The translations under genes and the position numbers were made by a program. A DNA stretch of 64,000 bases from positions 496,001-560,000 of the forward strand of contig NZ_JAENHO010000005.1 of the NCBI RefSeq assembly GCF_016785085.1, written 5' to 3'. Origin of the DNA: Paractinoplanes lichenicola. Lineage in GTDB: Bacteria > Actinomycetota > Actinomycetes > Mycobacteriales > Micromonosporaceae. Below, piece by piece: positions 34,295 through 41,460 of this stretch (positions are counted from its first letter, which is position 1; every line of letters begins with the position of its first letter). The notes below the pieces were generated by a model. That model did no database searches. It saw nothing but the letters and a program-made list of their open reading frames with translations, and was not told the origin of the DNA.

Positions 34295-34503
34295 TCACGC
34301 CGAGCCCTGCCCCGGGCCGGTCGAAGCGACCACCCGCACCATGAACAACCACAAAGGCATACTGGGGCAGGGACGGGGGAACCATTTCCGGTCCACTCCG
34401 CGCCACCCGCTCCGGTGGCGAGCTCGGAGAACCTTGGGGTGAAGTCGCTTTGGCGACCGGGCAACCTTCCCGCCCGAACCCGACAGCTAACCTCGCAGGC
34501 GTG
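34295..34503 (+). ncRNA. c-di-AMP riboswitch (ydaO-yuaA type)
   Basis: The conserved ydaO core elements appear in order: ACGGGGGAACC (about 34373-34383), TTGGGGTGAAGTCGC (34434-34448) and CCCGAACCCGACAGCTAACC (about 34473-34492) followed by TCGCAGGCG. ACGCC at 34297-34301 can close the P1 helix with GGCGT at 34498-34502, giving approximate ends. The element lies directly upstream of a NlpC/P60 hydrolase, the commonest actinobacterial target, where c-di-AMP turns expression off. Boundaries are estimated by eye. Confidence 0.9.
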
Positions 34504-34522
34504 CCGGAGGGATATCTCTACC

Positions 34523-35338
34523 GTGCACGAACACAGTTCGAGCCGTGGCCGCCGCAAGGCCGGTGCCGGCGTCATCGCACTGTCTCTGGGTCTCTGCCTC
34601 TGCGCAGGCCAGCTGATCGCCCCGTCGCCCGCCAGTGCGGCTCCGATCGTCACGGCGGCGGCTGCCTCCGCGAAGGTCAAGCCCTCGGTCCGCAGCTCCA
34701 TCTCCACGCGGTCCGTCACCTACGGCGGCAAGATCAAGGTCACCGCGAAGTACATCAACCCGGCCAACGGCAAGGTGATCACTTCGGGGACCGTCCGCCT
34801 GCAGGCGCTCCGCAAGAGCAAGTGGGTCAACCTGTCGGCCAAGGCGCTGGGCAAGACCGGCACCGTCACGCTGACCGGTGAGCCGCACGTGAGCGGCGCG
34901 GTTCGCGCGTACTACGTGGGCACGCCGACCTACAAGCCGGTGGCCGGCGGCCAGTTCTCGGTGACCGTCAAGCCCAAGACGGCCCCCGTCCGGACGCGGA
35001 TCATCAACGAGGCCAAGAAGCACGTCGGGTCGCTGTACAAGTACGGCGCGGCGGGCCCGTCCCGCTTCGACTGCTCGGGCTACACCATGTGGGTCTACAA
35101 GAAGGCTGCCGGTAAGAGCCTGCCCCACAAGGCGAACTCGCAGCAGAAGTACGGCAAGTCGATCGCCAAGGGCAGCAAGCAGATCGGCGACCTGATCATC
35201 TTCCGCAACGGCTCGTACGGTTACCACGCCGGCATCTACGCCGGCAGCGGTTACATGTACGACTCCCCGCACACCGGTGCGCGGGTGTCGAAGCGCAAGA
35301 TGATCGGCTCGAACTACGTGGTTCGCCGTCTGGTCTGA
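34523..35338 (+). CDS. Secreted NlpC/P60 (C40) peptidoglycan hydrolase
   Basis: A 271-residue secreted hydrolase. A signal peptide covers about residues 1-40 (basic start, then AGVIALSLGLCLCAGQ, ending ASAA). A beta-sandwich Ig-like module follows (residues 55-140: VKPSVRSSISTRSVTYGGK's core, then TSGTVRLQALRKSKW). The C-terminal NlpC/P60 domain has the catalytic C184 in SRFDCSGYTMW, H235 in GYHAGIYAG and H250 in SPHTGARV. GTG 34523 was chosen because it starts a normal signal peptide and follows GGAGGG at 34506-34511. Expression is probably controlled by the c-di-AMP riboswitch just upstream. It cleaves stem peptides in the cell wall. Confidence 0.93.
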   Translation: MHEHSSSRGRRKAGAGVIALSLGLCLCAGQLIAPSPASAAPIVTAAAASAKVKPSVRSSISTRSVTYGGKIKVTAKYINPANGKVITSGTVRLQALRKSKWVNLSAKALGKTGTVTLTGEPHVSGAVRAYYVGTPTYKPVAGGQFSVTVKPKTAPVRTRIINEAKKHVGSLYKYGAAGPSRFDCSGYTMWVYKKAAGKSLPHKANSQQKYGKSIAKGSKQIGDLIIFRNGSYGYHAGIYAGSGYMYDSPHTGARVSKRKMIGSNYVVRRLV

Positions 35339-35352
35339 CGCCGAGCCTGACT

Positions 35353-35397
35353 CAGCGGGACGTGCCTGGTTCGGGCGCGTCCCGCTGTCAGCTTTTT
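35353..35397 (+). terminator. Intrinsic terminator of the NlpC/P60 gene
   Basis: CAGCGGGACG (35353-35362) pairs with CGTCCCGCTG (35378-35387) around a 15-nt loop; five T residues follow at 35393-35397. It is 15 bp after the stop codon. Confidence 0.85.
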
Positions 35398-35426
35398 CCC
35401 GTACGCGTCTTTTTCCCGTACGCGTC
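35393..35426. repeat. Tandem duplication of a 17-bp unit containing CCCGTACG
   Basis: TTTTTCCCGTACGCGTC occurs twice head to tail (35393-35409 and 35410-35426) without mismatch, just after the NlpC terminator. The unit contains the CCCGTACG word that is unusually frequent throughout the window. Confidence 0.85.
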
Positions 35427-36143
35427 AGGCACGCGCTCTGCCCGAGCAGTCCCGCGCCGTCGTGCCTCACGGCCGTAGACCCGTTCCGGCCGGGGCGTGA
35501 CCTTGCGCTTCAGATCGCCCCCACGGCAGTCCCGTGAGAGTTGTTCCGTCTCCACGTGGGCGCCGCCGCCGCGCTGATCCCCATTGCCCAACCCCGCGGC
35601 CGTCGTCCCGCAGTTCTGTCCCCGCCTCGAACGCCGGGCCGCCCCACGCGGCCCGGCGTTCGCCGTATCCCGCTTTTGTGACCGGCGGCCCCGGGTGGTC
35701 CGGCGCTTCCGTTTGCGGCACCTGAAGCCGGGCGGCTTCACGTGGCCCAGTGTTCGCCGCGTCCGGCGCCTCTATATAGGGCCCATACACCCCCGCCCCT
35801 AGATCAGGGCGTTGTCCACAGTCCCGGGTTGTCCACAGGGCCTCCTCCCAAGATCCACGGTTTTGACCACAATCTGCGGTGGCGGTGGGCCCCCTGGGAG
35901 GGCGGGTAAGGGGGGTGCGGCCAGTCGGCAACCACCTCAGGTCCTCCACTTTCCTCCCCGGAGGGGGTTGACATCGTGGTCGTCTGGGAGGTTTGGGCGT
36001 GTTTGGGACGGTTCTTGACAGGGGTGCCGGGAGGATGTCGGAAACCGGACGTCGTTGATCATGCTCTCGCCCTCCACTTCTCACCCACCTCGTTGAGCTG
36101 CGGTTTCGTGTGCGAATGGGCTTCGCGATGCCGCTCATTCGGC
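35427..36143. other. Gene-free stretch upstream of mraZ with a strong hairpin
   Basis: No frame in this ~720 bp looks like a gene; the longest (minus strand 35467-36138, 223 codons) is Arg/Pro-rich with no motif or ribosome site. CGAACGCCGGGCCGC (35628-35642) pairs perfectly over 15 bp with GCGGCCCGGCGTTCG (35648-35662) around a 5-nt loop, without a T tract. Two DnaA-type boxes lie at 35812-35837. The rest shows nothing I can name. It may hold a promoter or an unannotated RNA. Confidence 0.5.
35812..35837 (+). promoter_or_regulatory. Two perfect DnaA boxes, 17 bp apart, upstream of mraZ
   Basis: TTGTCCACA at 35812-35820 and again at 35829-35837; both equal the actinobacterial DnaA-box consensus. 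The start-to-start spacing is 17 bp, the same as the pair at 17358-17383. They lie about 440 bp upstream of mraZ. There is no dnaA, dnaN or box cluster here, so this is not an origin; a transcriptional role is inference. Confidence 0.55.
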
Positions 36144-36186
36144 TTGCGGGTGGAGGGAAGTGGAGTAGAGTGGAGCGCAGTGGCAG
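36144..36186 (+). promoter_or_regulatory. mraZ promoter overlapping four MraZ-type boxes
   Basis: TTGCGG (36144-36149), 16 bp, then TAGAGT (36166-36171) makes a good sigma-70-type promoter. TGGAG repeats start at 36151, 36161 and 36171, and a TGGCAG at 36181, with an exact 10-bp period. MraZ in other bacteria binds direct TGGG-type repeats at 10-bp spacing over its own promoter, so autorepression of the dcw cluster is expected. The start codon is about 100 nt downstream. Confidence 0.75.
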
Positions 36187-36272
36187 GGCCGAAGTCGAAC
36201 TAGACCTGAGGGGCCTGCCGGCCCGAGTTGACAGGCGGACCGCGAACCGCCCGGGGCAGGGGGTAGGGGCCG

Positions 36273-36704
36273 ATGTTTCTCGGCACGCATACTCCGCGCC
36301 TCGACGACAAGGGGCGGCTGATCCTTCCGGCGAAGTTCCGTGATGAGCTGGCGGGAGGTGTCGTGATCACCAAGGGGCAAGAGCGCTGCTTGTACGTGTT
36401 CCCGATGCCGGAGTTCCAGCGCATCGCCGGCCAGCTGCGCGAGGCGCCGGTCACCAACAAGGCGGCCCGGGCTTACAGCCGGGTCTTCTTCGCCAGCGCG
36501 CACGACGAGGTCCCCGACAAGCAGGGGCGGGTCACCATCCCCGGTCACCTGCGGGAATACGCGGCCCTCGATCGTGAGCTCGTCGTCATCGGCGCGAGCA
36601 CTCGGGTGGAGATCTGGGACAAGCAGTCCTGGGAGGAATACCTCGCGGCGAGCGAAGACGAGTTCGCCGACATCGAGGAGGGGGTGCTGCCCGGCGGACT
36701 GTAG
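36273..36704 (+). CDS. mraZ: MraZ, DNA-binding regulator of the dcw cluster
   Basis: A 143-residue protein with two tandem SpoVT-AbrB-like domains. The first is HTPRLDDKGRLILPAKFRDE at residues 6-25 and the second is DKQGRVTIPGHLREYA near residue 85, each with the conserved D-x-x-G-R-[LV]-x-[IL]-P core. It begins the classical dcw cluster and probably represses its own promoter through the 10-bp-phased boxes at 36151-36186. The ATG at 36273 is preceded by GGGGGTAGGGG. Two hairpins separate it from rsmH, an unusually long 334-bp gap for this pair. Confidence 0.95.
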   Translation: MFLGTHTPRLDDKGRLILPAKFRDELAGGVVITKGQERCLYVFPMPEFQRIAGQLREAPVTNKAARAYSRVFFASAHDEVPDKQGRVTIPGHLREYAALDRELVVIGASTRVEIWDKQSWEEYLAASEDEFADIEEGVLPGGL

Positions 36705-36780
36705 GCACGGCACTCGACTGGGCCCGCGAAGGCCCGGACGCTGCCGCTTCCGTACTGCGAGATCTCCAGCCGCTCCCGCT

Positions 36781-36804
36781 CCTGGCGCCTCTTCCCCGGC
36801 GCCA
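36781..36804. other. 8-bp perfect hairpin in the mraZ-rsmH gap
   Basis: CTGGCGCC (36781-36788) pairs with GGCGCCAG (36797-36804) around TCTTCCCC. GC-rich and compact but without a T tract. It lies 76 bp after the mraZ stop and 12 bp before a longer inverted repeat. Confidence 0.55.
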
Positions 36805-36816
36805 GGCGCGTGTCCG

Positions 36817-36881
36817 GCCTAAGGCTTGTTTGAGAACTGGACCCGGCCTCGCTGCCACCCCAGTTGTCAAACAGGCCTTAG
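36817..36881. repeat. 23-bp inverted repeat (21/23 matches) between mraZ and rsmH
   Basis: The left arm 36817-36839 begins CCTAAGGCTTGTTTGA; the right arm 36859-36881 ends TCAAACAGGCCTTAGG. The arms are reverse complements at 21 of 23 positions with a 19-nt spacer. As RNA it would form a long stem upstream of rsmH. It could be an attenuator, a processing site or a small mobile-element remnant. Confidence 0.7.
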
Positions 36882-37038
36882 GGCGAGCCCGAATGGCAAC
36901 GGGCACGAGCGGATGGGGATCTGGCGGTACGGGCGGGCGTCCGGGAAATGCCGCGGAACGGGTGACGTACGCGGGCGTCGGCACGAACAACCGGCAGGTC
37001 GGTGCCGGGCAAGGCGCGCGGACAGTCGGGGTGGGGCG

Positions 37039-38109
37039 ATGGGGGTCGTAATGGGGGAGCTTCGCGGCACGCATGTGCCGGTGCTGCTCGAGCGCTGCCT
37101 CGAGCTGCTCGACCCCGCGCTGCGACTGCCGGGTGCCGTGCACGTCGACTTCACGCTGGGCCTGGGCGGTCACGCCGAGGCGGTCCTCGAGCGCTATCCG
37201 GACGTCGTCCTGATCGGACTCGACCGGGACACCGAGGCGCTGACGCACTCGCGGCACCGGCTCGCGCGGTTCGGCGAGCGGGCGCAGCTGGTGCACGCCG
37301 TCTACGACGAGTTGCCCCGGGTGCTCGACGAGCTCGACCTGGCCGAGTTCCACAGCGGCCTGTTCGACCTGGGTGTCTCGTCGTTGCAGCTGGACGAGGC
37401 GGATCGCGGCTTCGCGTACGCGCAGGACGCCCCGCTCGACATGCGGATGGACCAGACCTCCGGCTTCACCGCCGAGCAGGTCGTGAACGAGTACGAGCCG
37501 GGCGCGCTGGTCCGGATCCTGCGGCAGTACGGCGAGGAGAAGTTCGCGCAGCGGATCGTCTCGTCGATCGTCCGGGAGCGGCAGCGGGGCCGGATCACCT
37601 CGACGGCGCGACTGTCCGAGCTGGTCAAGGAGTCGATCCCGGCCGCCGCGCGACGAACGGGTGGAAATCCCGCAAAAAGAACGTTTCAAGCGCTACGTAT
37701 TGAGGTAAATGGCGAACTCGCCACGCTCGAGGCCGCCGTCCCGGCGGCTTTGGACGCTTTGGCGCCGAAGGGGCGCCTTGTGGTGATGAGCTACCAATCC
37801 TTGGAGGACCGGATCGTCAAGCGTGCCCTCGCCGCGAGGTCGCGCAGCACCGGGCCGGTCGACCTGCCGGTCGAACTGCCCGGGACCGGTCCGACACTGC
37901 GGCTGCTGACAAGGGGGTCGGAGCCGCCCAGCGAGCAGGAGGTCGCGGCCAACCCGCGAGCGGCTTCGGTGAAGCTGCGCGCGGTCGAGCGCCTCGACCA
38001 CCAGGCAACACCCGGGGCCGCCCGCGAACGGCCCCGAATGACTACAACGCACGGGGGACAAGGGCGGTTACGCCCGGGGGAACGTGAAGAGGGGGAGGGG
38101 AAAGCATGA
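37039..38109 (+). CDS. rsmH: RsmH (MraW), 16S rRNA m4C1402 methyltransferase
   Basis: A 356-residue SAM-dependent methyltransferase that N4-methylates C1402 of 16S rRNA. It begins GTHVPVLLERCLELL, has the SAM motif VHVDFTLGLGGHAEAVLERY (F-T-L-G-x-G-G-H), LFDLGVSSLQLDEADRGFAY and, late, RTGGNPAKRTFQALRIEVN (usually RTxPaxRtFQAlRI). The last ~45 residues are a charged tail. I use ATG 37039; ATG 37051, which gives MGELRGTHVPVLL, has an equally good G-rich ribosome site and is possible. The stop overlaps the ftsL start by 4 nt (ATGA). Confidence 0.95.
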   Translation: MGVVMGELRGTHVPVLLERCLELLDPALRLPGAVHVDFTLGLGGHAEAVLERYPDVVLIGLDRDTEALTHSRHRLARFGERAQLVHAVYDELPRVLDELDLAEFHSGLFDLGVSSLQLDEADRGFAYAQDAPLDMRMDQTSGFTAEQVVNEYEPGALVRILRQYGEEKFAQRIVSSIVRERQRGRITSTARLSELVKESIPAAARRTGGNPAKRTFQALRIEVNGELATLEAAVPAALDALAPKGRLVVMSYQSLEDRIVKRALAARSRSTGPVDLPVELPGTGPTLRLLTRGSEPPSEQEVAANPRAASVKLRAVERLDHQATPGAARERPRMTTTHGGQGRLRPGEREEGEGKA

Positions 38110-39023
38110 GCGAGCGCACCTACGCGCCGCGGTCGGGGGGCCGGACCGCGGACGAGCAGCGTCCGGCCACCGGGCGGCGCCAGCCGGGGTCGGGCCGCGA
38201 TGCGGACGCCCCGGGAAGTGCCGGCCGGGGGGCGCGGCAGTTCGCCGGAGCGGAGGACGGCGGGGTTCGCCGGTCCGGCACGCGCCGGTCAGGGACCCGC
38301 AGCAGGGACGAGGCGCGGACGCCGGCCGAGGCGCGCCGCGAACGGGAGGAGCGCCGGGCGGCCCGGGACGACCGGCCGGGTCGTGACGAGCGGGCCGGCC
38401 GCGCGAGCCGCGAGCGGGCCGCGCGGGCCAAGACGCGCGACACCGAGGGCGTACGGGCCGGGAAGCGGGACACCGAGGGCGTGCGCGACCGGGGTCGCGG
38501 CCGCAAGCCGGTCGAGGCTCCGGTCGACGGTGCCGCCGCGCTGCAGCTCGAGGTGACCGCGGCCGAGCCGCTGCGCACGACGGGTGAGGTGCCGGCCGCG
38601 CCACGCCTGCGGGTCGCTCCGCCGCCGCCGATCCACGGTGGACCGCGGGCCCCGTTCGTCGCGGGCGTCATCGGCGTGGTGATCGTCGGGGTGCTCGGCA
38701 TCCTGCTGATCAACACGAAGACCAACGAGAACTCGTTCCGCATCGCCGACCTGCAGAAGCAGAACAGCGCGCTGGAGAACCAGCGGCAGGATCTGGACCA
38801 GCAGCTGGTCGAGGCGTCGAGCATCGGCAACCTGGACGCCGCGGCCCGCCGGCTCGGCCTGGTGCGGGCCGACATTCAGGACGTGGCCCAGCTGCGGCTG
38901 CCCGACGGCAAGATCATTCGGGTGCCGAAGCCGGTGCACGGCGCGCCGTCGATCACCCAGCCCGACGCGGTGACCGACAAGGGCGGCGAGAACATCTCGC
39001 CCGCCGGCGGCGCGGGGCGGTAG
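38106..39023 (+). CDS. ftsL: FtsL-like septum-formation protein with a long basic N-terminus
   Basis: A 305-residue single-pass membrane protein in the ftsL position between rsmH and ftsI. Residues 1-185 are a disordered Arg/Gly/Asp-rich cytoplasmic region with RDTEGVRAGKRDTEGVRDRG repeats. A transmembrane helix (FVAGVIGVVIVGVLGILLI, about 188-206) precedes a leucine-zipper-like coil (SFRIADLQKQNSALENQR). This is the FtsL layout; actinobacterial FtsL proteins often carry long cytoplasmic extensions. FtsL recruits FtsQ and FtsI/FtsW at the septum. The start overlaps rsmH by 4 nt; ftsI begins 6 bp after its stop. Confidence 0.85.
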   Translation: MSERTYAPRSGGRTADEQRPATGRRQPGSGRDADAPGSAGRGARQFAGAEDGGVRRSGTRRSGTRSRDEARTPAEARREREERRAARDDRPGRDERAGRASRERAARAKTRDTEGVRAGKRDTEGVRDRGRGRKPVEAPVDGAAALQLEVTAAEPLRTTGEVPAAPRLRVAPPPPIHGGPRAPFVAGVIGVVIVGVLGILLINTKTNENSFRIADLQKQNSALENQRQDLDQQLVEASSIGNLDAAARRLGLVRADIQDVAQLRLPDGKIIRVPKPVHGAPSITQPDAVTDKGGENISPAGGAGR

Positions 39024-39029
39024 CCAGCG

Positions 39030-41405
39030 ATGCCGCCGCGAGCCGACGACACTCCACCGCGCCGGGGCGCTCAGCCCCGGCGCGGTACGTCTCGTGACGT
39101 GCCCGCCGAGGGCGACGAGACGCCGAAGCAGAGCCGCGGGTTCGGCGGCATCGGCGACGCGCGGGCCTACACCCCACGCGGCCGCACGGTGGCCGAGCGC
39201 GACCAGCGCACCCGCTCGCCGCGGGCCGGGCGCACGTCCGACCCGTTCCGGCCCGCGCTGCAGGTGCTCGACGGCGGTCAGCCGCCCCGCCGTGGCCGCC
39301 CGGCGGCGGAGGAGCCACCCGGCAAGCCCGAGAAGAAGACGCCGGAGAAGAAGCAGCCCCCGCGCAGCCGCCGCCCCGAGGTCGAGGACGACGACGAGGA
39401 CGAGGTCCGTCCCGCGCGCCGACCGGCTGGGCGCATCGTCGCCGACCGCGAGCGGGCCCGCACCACCGCGTCCCGGCCGGCCCGGACGACCGCGGCCAAG
39501 CCGGCCCGCTCGACGGCCTCACCGCGTACGGGAAAGGCGACCTCACCGCGTACGGGGAAGGCTGCCTCACCTCGTACGGGGAAAGCGGCCGGCACCCGGC
39601 GGACCGTGAGCGGACCGCGGGTCGACCGCGCCGTCCGCGCGGTCGCGCCCGAACCGCCCCGCCTCGCCAACAGCACCCGGCGCCTGCGGGTCGGCGCCGT
39701 CGTCGCGCTGTCCCTGTTCGCGATGATCGGCATCCGGCTGGTGATTCTGCAGGTCGCGGCGTCCCCCGAGGAGGCCCAGCGGCTGGTCGCCCTGCGCAAG
39801 GACAGGCTGGCCGAGGTGCGCCTGCCGGCCCCGCGCGGCAGCATCATCGACCGGGACGGCTCCGTGCTCGCGCACAGCGTCGAGGCCCGGTTCGTGGCGG
39901 CCGACCCGGGGCTGATCGAGGACCCGGTCAACACCGCGGCCATCCTCAGCCCGATGATCGGCGTCGCCCAGTCCAAGCTCGAGCCGCTGATGAAGCCGCA
40001 CAAGCGGCCCGACGGCATGGACGCCCGCTTCGAGTTCCTGGCCCAGGGCGTCGACATCTCGGTCGGCGACCGGATCGCGGCCATGAAGCTGCCCGGCATC
40101 GTGGTCAAGGAGGACGAGCGGCGCGACGTGCCGAACGCCAACCTGGCGGCCAACCTGATCGGCTTCACCGGCGCCGACAACTCCGGCCTGGAGGGGCTCG
40201 AGGCCCGCTACGACTCGCTGCTGCGCGGCACCGACGGCGAGCGGCAGTTCGAGATCGGCAAGGGCGACCTCAACAAGCCGATCCCGGGCGGGTTCGAGAA
40301 GTACACCGAGCCCCAGCCGGGCACGTCGCTGCAGCTGACCATCGACAGCAAGCTGCAGTACGAGGTGCAGCGCATCCTGGCCGAGGAGGGGAAGCGGACC
40401 AAGGCGACCATGGCCGGCGCCGTGGTGATCGACGTGAAGACCGGCGAGGTGCTGGCCCAGGCGAGCTACCCGATGTACAACGCGGCCAAGCCGGGCGACT
40501 ACACGCCGACCGAGCGTGAGGACGCGCCGAGCAGCATCGTGGCCGACCCCGGCTCGGTGCACAAGGCGTTCATCTTCGGCGCGGCCCTGCAGGAGGGGCT
40601 GATCACGCCGGAGTCCACGCTGACCATCGGGCCCGCCGTGGAGCGTGGTGGCTATCGCTTCCAGGACAGCCACATGCAGAAAAAGGGCACCAAGATGACG
40701 ATGCCGGGCCTGCTGGCCTACTCGTCCAACGTGGGCACGATCCTCATCGGCGAGATGCTCGGCAAGGAGAAGGTCGTCGAATACCAGCGCAAGTTCGGGC
40801 TGGGCAAGTCGACCAACGAGGGCATGCCCGGTGAGGCCGAGGGCCGCATCCTGGAGCCCGGGGAGTGGAGCGGCTCGGCGTACGGGTCGGTGCCGATCGG
40901 CATGAGCGTCGACGCGACGCTGGTGCAGATGGCGGCCGGGTACGCGGCGATCGCCAACGACGGCACGTACATCCAGCCGCACCTGATCAAGTCGATGATC
41001 TCCGGCAAGGACGGCAAGGTGACCGGGGCGGCCCAGCCGCTGTCGCACAAGGTGCTCGACCCGGGCGTGGCGGCGCAGCTGCGCGAGATGATGGAGTCCG
41101 TCGTCGACGGCGAGGGCGCCACCGGCACCCAGGCCGCGGTTCCGGCCTATCGGGTGGCCGGCAAGACGGGCACCGGCAAGCGGCTGATCGACGGGCAGTA
41201 CACGAGCGCCAACTACGGCTCGTTCATCGGCATGGCGCCGGCCGAGAACCCGCGGTACGTCATCGCGGTGTCGGCCGACGTGCCCAAGGGCACCGGCGGC
41301 GACGTGGCCGCTCCGGCCTTCGCCGAGATGATGTCGTACGCGATGCTGCACTACCGGGTGCCGCCGTCCTCGACGCCGGCGCCGAAGTTCAAGATCCATC
41401 CATGA
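39030..41405 (+). CDS. ftsI: FtsI-type septal penicillin-binding protein (class B transpeptidase)
   Basis: A 791-residue class B PBP that crosslinks peptidoglycan at the septum. Residues 1-220 are a long basic disordered cytoplasmic region containing three copies of SPRTGKA encoded by 24-bp tandem repeats (39519-39590). A single transmembrane helix covers about 224-245 (VGAVVALSLFAMIGIRLVIL). The dimerisation domain follows. The transpeptidase domain has S509-V-H-K512 (in DPGSVHKAF), SSN in LAYSSNVGTILIG and K712-T-G in VAGKTGTGKR. It starts 6 bp after ftsL; murE begins 55 bp downstream behind its own -10-like TAGGGT. Confidence 0.95.
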   Translation: MPPRADDTPPRRGAQPRRGTSRDVPAEGDETPKQSRGFGGIGDARAYTPRGRTVAERDQRTRSPRAGRTSDPFRPALQVLDGGQPPRRGRPAAEEPPGKPEKKTPEKKQPPRSRRPEVEDDDEDEVRPARRPAGRIVADRERARTTASRPARTTAAKPARSTASPRTGKATSPRTGKAASPRTGKAAGTRRTVSGPRVDRAVRAVAPEPPRLANSTRRLRVGAVVALSLFAMIGIRLVILQVAASPEEAQRLVALRKDRLAEVRLPAPRGSIIDRDGSVLAHSVEARFVAADPGLIEDPVNTAAILSPMIGVAQSKLEPLMKPHKRPDGMDARFEFLAQGVDISVGDRIAAMKLPGIVVKEDERRDVPNANLAANLIGFTGADNSGLEGLEARYDSLLRGTDGERQFEIGKGDLNKPIPGGFEKYTEPQPGTSLQLTIDSKLQYEVQRILAEEGKRTKATMAGAVVIDVKTGEVLAQASYPMYNAAKPGDYTPTEREDAPSSIVADPGSVHKAFIFGAALQEGLITPESTLTIGPAVERGGYRFQDSHMQKKGTKMTMPGLLAYSSNVGTILIGEMLGKEKVVEYQRKFGLGKSTNEGMPGEAEGRILEPGEWSGSAYGSVPIGMSVDATLVQMAAGYAAIANDGTYIQPHLIKSMISGKDGKVTGAAQPLSHKVLDPGVAAQLREMMESVVDGEGATGTQAAVPAYRVAGKTGTGKRLIDGQYTSANYGSFIGMAPAENPRYVIAVSADVPKGTGGDVAAPAFAEMMSYAMLHYRVPPSSTPAPKFKIHP
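39519..39590 (+). repeat. Three 24-bp tandem repeats inside ftsI
   Basis: Units at 39519-39542, 39543-39566 and 39567-39590 each encode S-P-R-T-G-K-A-[TAG] and each contain CGTACGGG followed by GAA or AAA. They lie in the disordered N-terminal region of FtsI and differ at only a few bases, so they look recently expanded. Confidence 0.85.
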
Positions 41406-41460
41406 CCCTCTGCATGGCGTTTTCCGGGTGGAGCCGGGCACGGGGTAGGGTCTGACGCCG

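Noticed and set aside
35812..35837. Replication origin at the DnaA boxes
   Set aside because: Only two boxes, no AT-rich unwinding element and no dnaA or dnaN nearby.
35467..36138. Minus-strand 223-codon ORF in the gap before mraZ
   Set aside because: No ribosome site, Arg/Pro-rich low-information sequence, crosses the 15-bp hairpin and the DnaA boxes.
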